DNA of 21,801 nucleotides, taken from assembly GCA_023399455.1 (NCBI GenBank), contig JAEWPN010000230.1, positions 1 to 21,801 of the forward strand, given 5' to 3'. This stretch comes from Bacillota bacterium. Lineage in GTDB: Bacteria > Bacillota > Clostridia > Lachnospirales > Lachnospiraceae. The notes below the pieces were generated by a model, which worked only from the letters and a program-made list of their open reading frames with translations, made no database searches and had not been told where the DNA came from. Within the stretch, counting starts at the first letter, position 1. The number at the start of each line of letters is the position of its first letter. Of the stretch, positions 1-6,474 are shown piece by piece. The position numbers were made by a program, and so were the translations under genes.

Positions 1-927
1 TGCCCCCTCCGTATTTAAGTGATCCGCATCCGCAAAATATTCCAGATGGCCGGTAAAGCGCTCATCCTGCGAATAATCATAATAAGGGACGCCGGTAGCG
101 TCTGTTACGGCATGAATAGTATCATAAAACTCTGTTTTGAATTCAGAGGAAACCATATCGGTATAATAGGAGGTGTAGGGCGTAGTAATGAGTACGGGAG
201 TAATGTCGTTTTCCATACAAAGATTTATAATGTCATACAGATTGTCTATGCGCTCCTGCATGAAATACTCTTCTTTGTTTTCCATATGCCTTTGGTACCT
301 GTTCAGGGCCTTTTCGTAAAACTGAGCCGCCAACTCCTCGGAAGTGGGAGCATCGCTTTCAGCGGCAAAAGCTTTTAACGGCAGAAAAGGGGATAAAACA
401 CCCGAGGGAAAAATTTTTACAATATCTTCTCCTGCGGACAGAATGGGCAGCCTGTGTGTTACCAAATCGACATAAGGGCTGTAGTCGGGGATATATCGGG
501 GAGAGAGGAAGGTGTAATATTTGGCGTTCAGGGACTGCTTTTCCGTTTCGTTAACCACTTCGTTGTTAAAGGAGAAGTAAGAAATCGGAATGAACAGAAT
601 ACTGTCTTTTGCAAAATGTTCCCTATACATGGAAAGGATTGCGAGGTCGTAGTTATAGGTCTGGCTCGCCATGGCGAAATTGAAGCATTCGTAGCCGGCC
701 TGTTTTGTCAGTCCCTCATAATAAAAAGCATATTCTCCATGAGAGCTTCCAATATTCGCAATCTGGATATTGTTATAGGTGGAATCCATATAGTCGAACT
801 TGTGCGCATCGGTATAAGGGTCTTCCATCACTTGCTTATAACGGTAATTTAACAGCAGCAGTAGCAAAAAGGTGATACCGCTCACTGCGATACACTTCAC
901 GATAAAATACAGGTAAGACTTTTTCAT
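1..927 (-). CDS. DltD/AlgX-like membrane-anchored SGNH protein (3' end cut by window)
   Basis: Reading the minus strand from an ATG at 927 gives 309 uninterrupted codons up to the window edge, so the C-terminus is missing. Residues about 5-27 form one hydrophobic signal anchor (FIVKCIAVSGITFLLLLLL) and the rest is outside the membrane. An SGNH/GDSL-type fold is suggested by GSSHGEY at residues 60-66 (nucleophile Ser) and by D300-A-D-H303 near the end, the usual Asp-x-x-His block. The start has a TGGAG ribosome site that immediately follows the stop of the MBOAT gene, with 8 nt between the genes, so the two are translationally close. MBOAT plus SGNH pairs are known for O-acylation of surface polymers (DltB/DltD, AlgI with AlgJ/AlgX). 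The role as partner or acyl-transfer protein is inference, and the acyl group and polymer are unknown. Confidence 0.85.
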   Translation of the reverse strand, partial: MKKSYLYFIVKCIAVSGITFLLLLLLNYRYKQVMEDPYTDAHKFDYMDSTYNNIQIANIGSSHGEYAFYYEGLTKQAGYECFNFAMASQTYNYDLAILSMYREHFAKDSILFIPISYFSFNNEVVNETEKQSLNAKYYTFLSPRYIPDYSPYVDLVTHRLPILSAGEDIVKIFPSGVLSPFLPLKAFAAESDAPTSEELAAQFYEKALNRYQRHMENKEEYFMQERIDNLYDIINLCMENDITPVLITTPYTSYYTDMVSSEFKTEFYDTIHAVTDATGVPYYDYSQDERFTGHLEYFADADHLNTEGA

Positions 928-935
928 AAGCTCCA

Positions 936-2387
936 TCAAAACTGAAAATAATAGAATTCAGTCGATACTCCTTTCTCCGAAAATAAAAGAATGACGAGTA
1001 AAAATAAGATATAAACGGGGTAACGCACCCAGATTTTCCTCGAGGAAATATAGGAAATAACGTCTGTCTTCAAGGAGGCATAATCGTAGATCCCAAGTAA
1101 AATTACAGGGATGGAGATATATACCATATGCGTATAAGTCATATCCAGACAAATAACCGCAGTTTTTAAATATTCATTCAGATCATTAATCTGAAAAAGG
1201 CTTAAGCTGATCATTCGCCATGCATCCGCAAAGCTGCCTGCACGGAAGAAGATCCAAGCAAAACAAACAAGGAAAAAGGTCAGGACGAGAGAGAAAAAGC
1301 TTAAGATGCCTTTGCGGCGAGCTATGCCTTTTCCTTTCTTACGATAGAATAAGAGGTTTTCTATGATCTGATAAAGGCCGTGCAGGCCTCCCCATACGAG
1401 GAAGGTTAATCCCGCGCCGTGCCAGAGACCGCTTACTAAAAATGTGATCATCAAATTCAAAGCATGCCGGAACCGGCCGACCCGATTGCCGCCCATAGGA
1501 ATATACAAATAATCCCTAAACCAGGTGGATAGGGATATGTGCCAGCGGCTCCAGAATTCTTTTACGCTGTGGGAAAAATAAGGACTTTTGAAGTTCTGTG
1601 TCAATTCGATGCCAAACAGCATACCAACGCCTACTGCGATATCCGTATAGCCGGAAAAGTCGCAGTAAATCTGAATGGCGAACATAATCGTAACGATGAT
1701 GTAAACCAGACCGATATAGCTGTTTACGTTGTCAAATACGGAATCCACGCTGGATACGAGCAGATTCGCGACCACCAGCTTCTTAAAATAGCCGACGGCC
1801 ATAAGCTTTAAGCCGTAAGAGGCCTTAGAGGAATCGAAGAGCCGCACTTTCTTAAATTGAGGAAGCAGCTTGTCTCCCCGTCCGATGGGGCCGGACAGAA
1901 GCTGTGGGAAAAAAGAGACGAACAAGCTGTAATAACCGAAGTGCTTCTCTGCCGGATACTTGCCCTTATATACGTCAATCAGATATCCGAGTGTCTGAAA
2001 AGTATAGAATGAAATTCCCACAGGCAGCATAAGCTTTAGGGTAGGGGTCTGTATAGGGATCGAAAATGACTGCGTCGCAGCATTTATAATTTCGAAGAAA
2101 AAGTCTAAGTATTTATATAGGAAGAGGATTCCTGTCAAGGAAAGAATTCCTGCTAAAAGCGCCACTCTTTTGGTGTACAGACTTTTTGTGGAGCCGAAGC
2201 TTCTCGCTAACAAATAAGAAACCACGGTGCTGAACAGCAGAAGGAATACATACCGTACATCGAGGCTCATATAAAAATAATAGCTGACCGCTAATAAAAA
2301 GATATATCGGTATTTGGAAGGACATATCCAGTATAATATAAAAACTATGGGTAAAAATATGGCAAAGGCCATAGAATTAAATAGCAT
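936..2387 (-). CDS. MBOAT-family membrane O-acyltransferase (AlgI/DltB type)
   Basis: This 483-residue polytopic protein starts MLFNSMAFAIFLP, the usual N-terminus of AlgI-like MBOATs. The family core is present: LPVGISFYTFQTLGY at about 121-135, LLSGPIGR at 163-170, DFSGYTDIAVG at 243-253, RWHISLSTWFRDY at 281-293 and LWHG at 321-324. His323 is the expected catalytic histidine and a second conserved His lies at 336. MBOATs of this kind carry an acyl group across the membrane to a polysaccharide or teichoic-acid hydroxyl. The start has GAGGT 6 nt upstream. A consensus promoter lies at 2425-2453. The gene is followed after 8 nt by the SGNH protein, so the pair forms a short operon. Length is normal and nothing is truncated. 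Acetyl, D-alanyl or another donor cannot be decided from sequence. Confidence 0.95.
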   Translation of the reverse strand: MLFNSMAFAIFLPIVFILYWICPSKYRYIFLLAVSYYFYMSLDVRYVFLLLFSTVVSYLLARSFGSTKSLYTKRVALLAGILSLTGILFLYKYLDFFFEIINAATQSFSIPIQTPTLKLMLPVGISFYTFQTLGYLIDVYKGKYPAEKHFGYYSLFVSFFPQLLSGPIGRGDKLLPQFKKVRLFDSSKASYGLKLMAVGYFKKLVVANLLVSSVDSVFDNVNSYIGLVYIIVTIMFAIQIYCDFSGYTDIAVGVGMLFGIELTQNFKSPYFSHSVKEFWSRWHISLSTWFRDYLYIPMGGNRVGRFRHALNLMITFLVSGLWHGAGLTFLVWGGLHGLYQIIENLLFYRKKGKGIARRKGILSFFSLVLTFFLVCFAWIFFRAGSFADAWRMISLSLFQINDLNEYLKTAVICLDMTYTHMVYISIPVILLGIYDYASLKTDVISYISSRKIWVRYPVYILFLLVILLFSEKGVSTEFYYFQF

Positions 2388-2424
2388 AGGTTACCTCAGT
2401 ACTTTCTTAAAATAATGATAACAT

Positions 2425-2453
2425 ATTATAGTTGATTTTGAAAGCTATGGCAA
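2425..2453 (-). promoter_or_regulatory. Sigma-A type promoter of the MBOAT/SGNH operon
   Basis: On the minus strand there is TTGCCA (2448-2453), a 17-nt spacer, and a perfect TATAAT (2425-2430). It lies 38 nt upstream of the MBOAT start codon, leaving a leader of about 30 nt. The match is close to consensus; the start site itself is inferred. Confidence 0.7.
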
Positions 2454-2595
2454 TTAGCATAAAATATCAATTTTTATGCTTTATCAGTTCATATTATATC
2501 AATTATTATTAAAACAAATATTTATTAAGTTTTTTTTAAGTCCATAGGAATTATTCCTTAATTATTCAGCAGAAAAAGTTATTGATGAAAAAGTA

Positions 2596-2604
2596 TGCTA
2601 TAAT
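2596..2604 (+). promoter_or_regulatory. Extended -10 promoter of the SGNH lipoprotein gene
   Basis: TGC followed by a perfect TATAAT (2599-2604) forms an extended -10 element. No recognisable -35 lies 17 nt upstream (the bases are AAGTTA), which is common for extended -10 promoters. The leader to the start at 2676 would be about 65 nt. Confidence 0.6.
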
Positions 2605-2675
2605 TCCAGTGTGCACATAAGACGGTCTGATTTATACGTTGTAACAAAAATATATGGATTCCGGGAGGAATAATA

Positions 2676-3692
2676 ATGAGGAGAAAAATGAAAAAATATA
2701 TTCTCTTAGCGATGTTTCTGGTTATTGCGGGCTGTGGAACCGCAGCAAAAGAGAAGGATCTGGGAGAAGAAACGTCGCAGGGAACGGTAACCGCGCAGGA
2801 AATCCCTCAAGCGACAGAGGAAATGAATAAGGAAAACGAGAAGGAGCGGGAAGAATCGAAGCCGGAGGAAGGAACTGTTGTCGTTTCACCGGAGGATTTG
2901 ATCGAACCTGAGATCGAGGAGAAGGAAGTGACGGAAGTAACTCCGGAATCATCGGATAGCGCCCGTCTGCAGATCGTCTTTCTTGGAGACAGTATTCTGG
3001 ATGGTTACCGGAATGAAACCGGGATCGCATCGATTACCGGAGAATTGTGCAATGCTGATGTGTACAATCTCGCTATGGGAGGAACGACGGCAGCATTATC
3101 TCAATATGAAAACGCCGTATTCGAAGATTGGACCTCCCGCAGCTTACAGGGAGTTGTCCATGCGATATGCGGTAATGTGGATGCGGGCATATTGAACGGC
3201 TATCGGGCAGGGGAAGTATTCGCCACCTGTGATTTCAGCAAAACGGATTATTTTGTTATCGAATACGGAATGAATGATTTTCTCAGCGCTATTCCACTCA
3301 ATAACGATTCCAGTACCAATCAGGAATACACCTATGTAGGGGCCTTGAGGATTGCCATTAACTGGTTGCGCAGCACTTATCCCGATGCCCAGATCGTTCT
3401 GTGTTCTCCGAACTATGCACAGTTCTGGGGAAAGGATGGAGCTTATCTGGGAGACGGGAACATGGTGGATAACGGAGGTGGTACGCTGGCAGCCTACTAC
3501 CGCGTATGCGGTAATGTTTCCGCGGATGAGAATACTCTATTCCTGAATGCATACGAAGGAATAGGCCTGGATACCTATTCGGCGGATGAGTATTTGGAGG
3601 ACGGTATTCATTTATCGGAGAAAGGCCGCAGAAAATATGCGGAGAAGCTTTCGGAAGTTATTTTAGGATATGAAGAAACAAGGAATAATTAA
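2676..3692 (+). CDS. SGNH/GDSL-type esterase lipoprotein
   Basis: This 338-residue protein has a lipoprotein signal: KKYILLAMFLVIAGC, with lipobox IAGC and Cys20. It is followed by a Glu/Lys-rich linker to about residue 95 that would hold the enzyme off the membrane. The catalytic domain shows the SGNH blocks in order: FLGDSILDG (Ser, about 103-111), NLAMGGTTAA (block II), EYGMNDF (block III, G-x-N-D) and DGIHLSEKGR near 312-321 (Asp and His). The start is supported by GGGAGGA at 2663-2669. Members of this family deacylate glycans or other surface esters, or act in acyl transfer; the substrate here is not known. The position between an MBOAT pair and the FkbH/ACP/MBOAT genes suggests work on an O-acylated surface polymer. 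Confidence 0.9.
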   Translation: MRRKMKKYILLAMFLVIAGCGTAAKEKDLGEETSQGTVTAQEIPQATEEMNKENEKEREESKPEEGTVVVSPEDLIEPEIEEKEVTEVTPESSDSARLQIVFLGDSILDGYRNETGIASITGELCNADVYNLAMGGTTAALSQYENAVFEDWTSRSLQGVVHAICGNVDAGILNGYRAGEVFATCDFSKTDYFVIEYGMNDFLSAIPLNNDSSTNQEYTYVGALRIAINWLRSTYPDAQIVLCSPNYAQFWGKDGAYLGDGNMVDNGGGTLAAYYRVCGNVSADENTLFLNAYEGIGLDTYSADEYLEDGIHLSEKGRRKYAEKLSEVILGYEETRNN

Positions 3693-3733
3693 TATTTGAA
3701 CAGTGTAATTAATTAATATTTGAACAGTGTAAT
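3686..3733 (+). repeat. Perfect 24-bp tandem duplication across a stop codon
   Basis: Positions 3686-3709 and 3710-3733 are identical (core ATATTTGAACAGTGTAAT). The first copy contains the stop codon of the lipoprotein gene (TAA 3690-3692), so the duplication leaves the protein unchanged. It pushes the next promoter 24 bp downstream. It looks like a recent slippage event. Confidence 0.95.
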
Positions 3734-3739
3734 GTGAGA

Positions 3740-3768
3740 TTGCGGCAAATAGTAAAATATGTTAAAAT
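3740..3768 (+). promoter_or_regulatory. Promoter of the fkbH/ACP genes
   Basis: TTGCGG (3740-3745), a 17-nt spacer ending in TGT, and TAAAAT (3763-3768) make a good -35 plus extended -10 promoter. Transcription would begin near 3775, inside the left arm of the hairpin at 3771-3796. Confidence 0.65.
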
Positions 3769-3770
3769 AC

Positions 3771-3800
3771 AAGGCGGATGTTTTAGCATCCGTCTTTCTT
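3771..3800 (+). terminator. Hairpin with T-rich tail: terminator and/or 5' leader stem-loop
   Basis: AAGGCGGATG (3771-3780) pairs with CATCCGTCTT (3787-3796), giving about 10 bp with one G-T pair and a 6-nt TTTTAG loop, followed by TCTTCATTTT. It would end transcripts from the lipoprotein gene. It also coincides with the predicted start of the fkbH transcript, so it could be a protective 5' stem-loop or attenuator. The sequence does not decide between these. Confidence 0.6.
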
Positions 3801-3858
3801 CATTTTACAGGAAAGTGGACAAAAAACTGATTCTAAGAAGTTGCAGGAGAAGCATAGA

Positions 3859-5643
3859 GTGAAAGAACTGGAATATCCTTTTGACAGCGAATATATTTTA
3901 AAAAAGTCCAAGAAGCTTAAACGTGAGCTTTTGGAAAATGCCGCGCCGCGCCTTAAGAAAAAGATAGCGGTGCTGGGAGGAAGCACCACCCATGACATCA
4001 TACGCATGCTGGAGCTGTTTCTTTTGGATCAGGGAATCGAACCGGAATTTTATGAATCGGAATACGGGCAGTATTTTCAGGAGGCCATGTTCGAAAACGA
4101 GGAACTTTCTTCCTTTGCGCCGGATATTATTTTTTTTCATACGAGTAACCGGAACATTGGGGCATATCCTCAGATGGACGACAGCAGGGAGCGGATTGAA
4201 GAGCTGCTGGCGGAGCAGTACGAACATTTCTCCGGGATGTGGGACAAGCTCAGAGAGACGTACCATTGTCCGATCATACAGAATAATTTCGAGTATCCAT
4301 TTTACCGCATGCTGGGAAATAAGGATGCCAGCGATATTCATGGCCGCGTGAATTTTATCACGAGATTGAATGAACGGTTTTATGATTATTCGCAAAACCA
4401 CGAAAATTTTTATATTAATGATATAAACTATATGGCAGCAGCTTACGGCCTCGATAAATGGTCGGATCCTTTTTACTGGCATATGTATAAATATTGCATG
4501 TGCATGCAGGCGATTCCGGAGTTTGCATTTAATTTATCCAATATTATTAAAGCTATTTTTGGTAAAAATAAAAAGGCGCTGGTACTTGATCTGGATAACA
4601 CGCTGTGGGGCGGCGTTGTGGGAGATGACGGAGCCGAGAATCTGGAAATAGGTCAGGAAACCTCCCTCGGACAGGTATATTCAGAGTTCCAAGGCTATAT
4701 AAGGGCGCAGAAGGAACTCGGAGTGATGCTTAATGTGAGTTCGAAGAATGAAGAGGGGAATGCGTTTGCGGGATTAAATCACCCGGAAGGAATTCTCAAA
4801 CCGGAGGATTTCATTCTTATAAAGGCCAATTGGGAGCCAAAAAGCATAAATATAGACGCTATTGCCTCGGAACTGAATATTTTGCCGGACAGTCTTGTGT
4901 TCGTAGACGATAACCCTGCTGAGCGGGAAATCGTCAGCGTGTCCGTGCCGGGAGTGGCTGTGCCGGACATAGGAAGGCCGGAACAATATATTCATACTCT
5001 TGACCGCTCCGGATTCTTCGAAGTAACGGAGCTTTCACAGGACGATAGAAAAAGAAACGAAATGTATAAGGCTAATCTGCTCCGCGAAAAGCAGCAGGCA
5101 GGATTTGCAGATTATGCGCAGTATCTCCGTTCCCTTAATATGAAGGCGGCGATAAAGACTCCCGTACCGATGTACATGTCGAGAATCGCCCAGCTAACAA
5201 ATAAAAGTAATCAATTCAACCTGACGACGAAAAGATACACCCAAAGCGAAATTGAGCAGATCGCAGCGTCTGCAGAACACATTGCCCTTTATGGCAGGCT
5301 GGAGGACAAGTTCGGAGATAACGGAATAGTTTCTGTCGTTATAGGGCGGAAGGAAAGAGAAGTACTTCATATAGAATTATGGATTATGAGCTGCCGCGTA
5401 CTGAAAAGGGATATGGAATATGCTATGATGGACCGCGTCGTAGAGGAGTGCCAAAAGGAAGGTATTCATGCGATTTTGGGCTATTATTATCCCACGGCAA
5501 AAAACCGAATGGTAAAAGACTTCTATGATCTGCAGGGCTTTCGCAAGATAGAAGAGGACTCCGAAGGTAATACGACATGGGAATATATAATTCCGAGGGA
5601 CTATGAAAATAAGAATAATGTCATAGAGGTAGAGAGAGCCTAA
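3859..5643 (+). CDS. FkbH-type HAD-IIIC protein, probable glyceryl-ACP synthase
   Basis: The GTG at 3859 is the likely start, because AGGAG at 3845-3849 sits 9 nt before it. The in-frame TTG at 3841 lies upstream of that site and has no ribosome site of its own. The 594-residue product has an N-terminal SGNH-like part (LGGSTTHD at 39-46). A HAD phosphatase domain follows, with DLDNT (D244, D246), VSSKN at 293-297 and VDDNP at 349-353. The C-terminal part is acetyltransferase-like (about 430-594: KFGDNGIVSVV, then LWIMSCRVLKRDMEY). FkbH proteins such as those of FK520 and tetronate pathways take 1,3-bisphosphoglycerate, remove phosphate and load the glyceryl unit on an ACP. An ACP gene follows 67 nt downstream, which fits this job. 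Use for surface modification instead of a polyketide is inferred from the MBOAT neighbours and the absence of any ketosynthase in the window. Confidence 0.88.
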   Translation: MKELEYPFDSEYILKKSKKLKRELLENAAPRLKKKIAVLGGSTTHDIIRMLELFLLDQGIEPEFYESEYGQYFQEAMFENEELSSFAPDIIFFHTSNRNIGAYPQMDDSRERIEELLAEQYEHFSGMWDKLRETYHCPIIQNNFEYPFYRMLGNKDASDIHGRVNFITRLNERFYDYSQNHENFYINDINYMAAAYGLDKWSDPFYWHMYKYCMCMQAIPEFAFNLSNIIKAIFGKNKKALVLDLDNTLWGGVVGDDGAENLEIGQETSLGQVYSEFQGYIRAQKELGVMLNVSSKNEEGNAFAGLNHPEGILKPEDFILIKANWEPKSINIDAIASELNILPDSLVFVDDNPAEREIVSVSVPGVAVPDIGRPEQYIHTLDRSGFFEVTELSQDDRKRNEMYKANLLREKQQAGFADYAQYLRSLNMKAAIKTPVPMYMSRIAQLTNKSNQFNLTTKRYTQSEIEQIAASAEHIALYGRLEDKFGDNGIVSVVIGRKEREVLHIELWIMSCRVLKRDMEYAMMDRVVEECQKEGIHAILGYYYPTAKNRMVKDFYDLQGFRKIEEDSEGNTTWEYIIPRDYENKNNVIEVERA

Positions 5644-5710
5644 AGTCCATAAGACGTGAAATCAAATTTCTCACAACGCGGTTTACTGCATAAAAAGGAA
5701 GGAAATAATT

Positions 5711-5965
5711 ATGACTAGAGAAGACGTATTTAAAAGTTTAAATGAAGTGTTTCAGGACGTATTTGACGATGAAACCATTACAGTGAATGATTCAACTACT
5801 TCAGAGGATATCGAGGAATGGGATTCTCTGGAGCACATTAACCTGATCGCCGCAGTGGAACAGGAATTCGGCATGAAGTTTACTATGGGACAGGTGGTAA
5901 CGATGAAAAATGTGGGCGAAATGGCTGATATTATTATGAGTTACTTTGAACGGAGTGAACAGTAA
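5711..5965 (+). CDS. Acyl carrier protein
   Basis: This 84-residue acidic protein of carrier size has the phosphopantetheine attachment motif WDSLEHINLI with Ser39, followed by the usual acidic helix II and a helix III/IV tail (VVTMKNVGEMADII). AGGAAGGA precedes the ATG. It lies in the same direction as and close behind the FkbH gene, so it is probably the acceptor of the glyceryl unit, playing the part DltC plays for D-alanine. It is unlikely to be the fatty-acid ACP, because no fab genes are near. Its stop is only 4 nt from the convergent stop of the VOC gene. Confidence 0.92.
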   Translation: MTREDVFKSLNEVFQDVFDDETITVNDSTTSEDIEEWDSLEHINLIAAVEQEFGMKFTMGQVVTMKNVGEMADIIMSYFERSEQ

Positions 5966-5969
5966 CGCA

Positions 5970-6374
5970 TTAAGAGCGGACCTCCAACAGCTCTATCATC
6001 CCAAGACTTGCGTTCATTAAAAAAGTCACGCGCATATTCTCCAGTGCAGGGGCTGGTGTGGGGATATCGATAGCGGCATAGCCGTTTTCGGTAAGGTATG
6101 CCAGGTCGCTTTCAAAGTTGTATGATTCGTAGCAAAGATGATAAGGCATATTTTTGTATTTTTTTAGAAGTCCGGAAACGACGGAATCGGGACTGGCCGG
6201 AGAGACCAGCTCTACTACGTATCCATCCTTCTCCAGAAAACAAATATTAATTTTGCGGTGATCGTCATAGACGATATCCTGACGGAGCACATATCCCAGC
6301 TGTTGGAACTGTGTTACTGCCGCATTTATTTTTTTTACTAAATATCCGATATGGTGTACTTTTAAATCTATCAT
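5970..6374 (-). CDS. VOC-superfamily protein (glyoxalase / methylmalonyl-CoA-epimerase-like fold)
   Basis: This 134-residue protein has the two-module VOC layout. The four expected metal ligands can be seen at the canonical places: His8 (VHHIGY), Glu55 (YVVELV), His79 (YHLCY) and Glu128 (GMIELLE). VOC enzymes with this ligand set are epimerases, lyases or dioxygenases acting next to a carbonyl, and methylmalonyl-CoA epimerase is the closest well-known type. It lies on the minus strand between the ACP gene and the second MBOAT gene, convergent with the former and divergent from the latter. GAGGAGG lies 13 nt before the start, a slightly long spacing. A role in epimerising or trimming the ACP-bound acyl unit is a guess from context; the substrate is unknown. 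Confidence 0.85.
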   Translation of the reverse strand: MIDLKVHHIGYLVKKINAAVTQFQQLGYVLRQDIVYDDHRKINICFLEKDGYVVELVSPASPDSVVSGLLKKYKNMPYHLCYESYNFESDLAYLTENGYAAIDIPTPAPALENMRVTFLMNASLGMIELLEVRS

Positions 6375-6474
6375 TGTATTTTTGGGTCCTCCTCATATTC
6401 GATGTTACTATTCAGCCCTTGGCTTCCCGGCAACAATTGATGCCACGCCTGCAAGCCCGGAAAGGATTTTTTTT

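Larger units (their letters stand above)
2388..2675. other. 288-bp AT-rich divergent intergenic region
   Basis: This region separates two divergent surface-modification genes and contains both promoters (minus at 2425-2453, plus at 2596-2604). The middle, about 2455-2570, is very AT-rich with A and T runs and no open frame of note. No riboswitch-like fold or repeat was recognised there. Confidence 0.7.

Noticed and set aside
3841..3858. TTG at 3841 as start of the FkbH gene
   Set aside because: The AGGAG at 3845-3849 lies after it and serves the GTG at 3859; no ribosome site precedes the TTG.
3898..4482. 194-codon minus-strand frame inside the FkbH gene
   Set aside because: No ribosome site, no recognisable motif, and it lies wholly opposite conserved FkbH coding sequence.
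6382..6474. N-terminal extension of the second MBOAT from a TTG at 6382
   Set aside because: The extra 31 residues are not hydrophobic, lack family similarity and overlap the leader of the divergent VOC gene; the ATG at 6475 has a ribosome site.
6411..6474. GGCTT/AAGCC pair and T run before the second MBOAT as a riboswitch or attenuator
   Set aside because: The arms are 5 bp and about 27 nt apart; no conserved riboswitch core was recognised.
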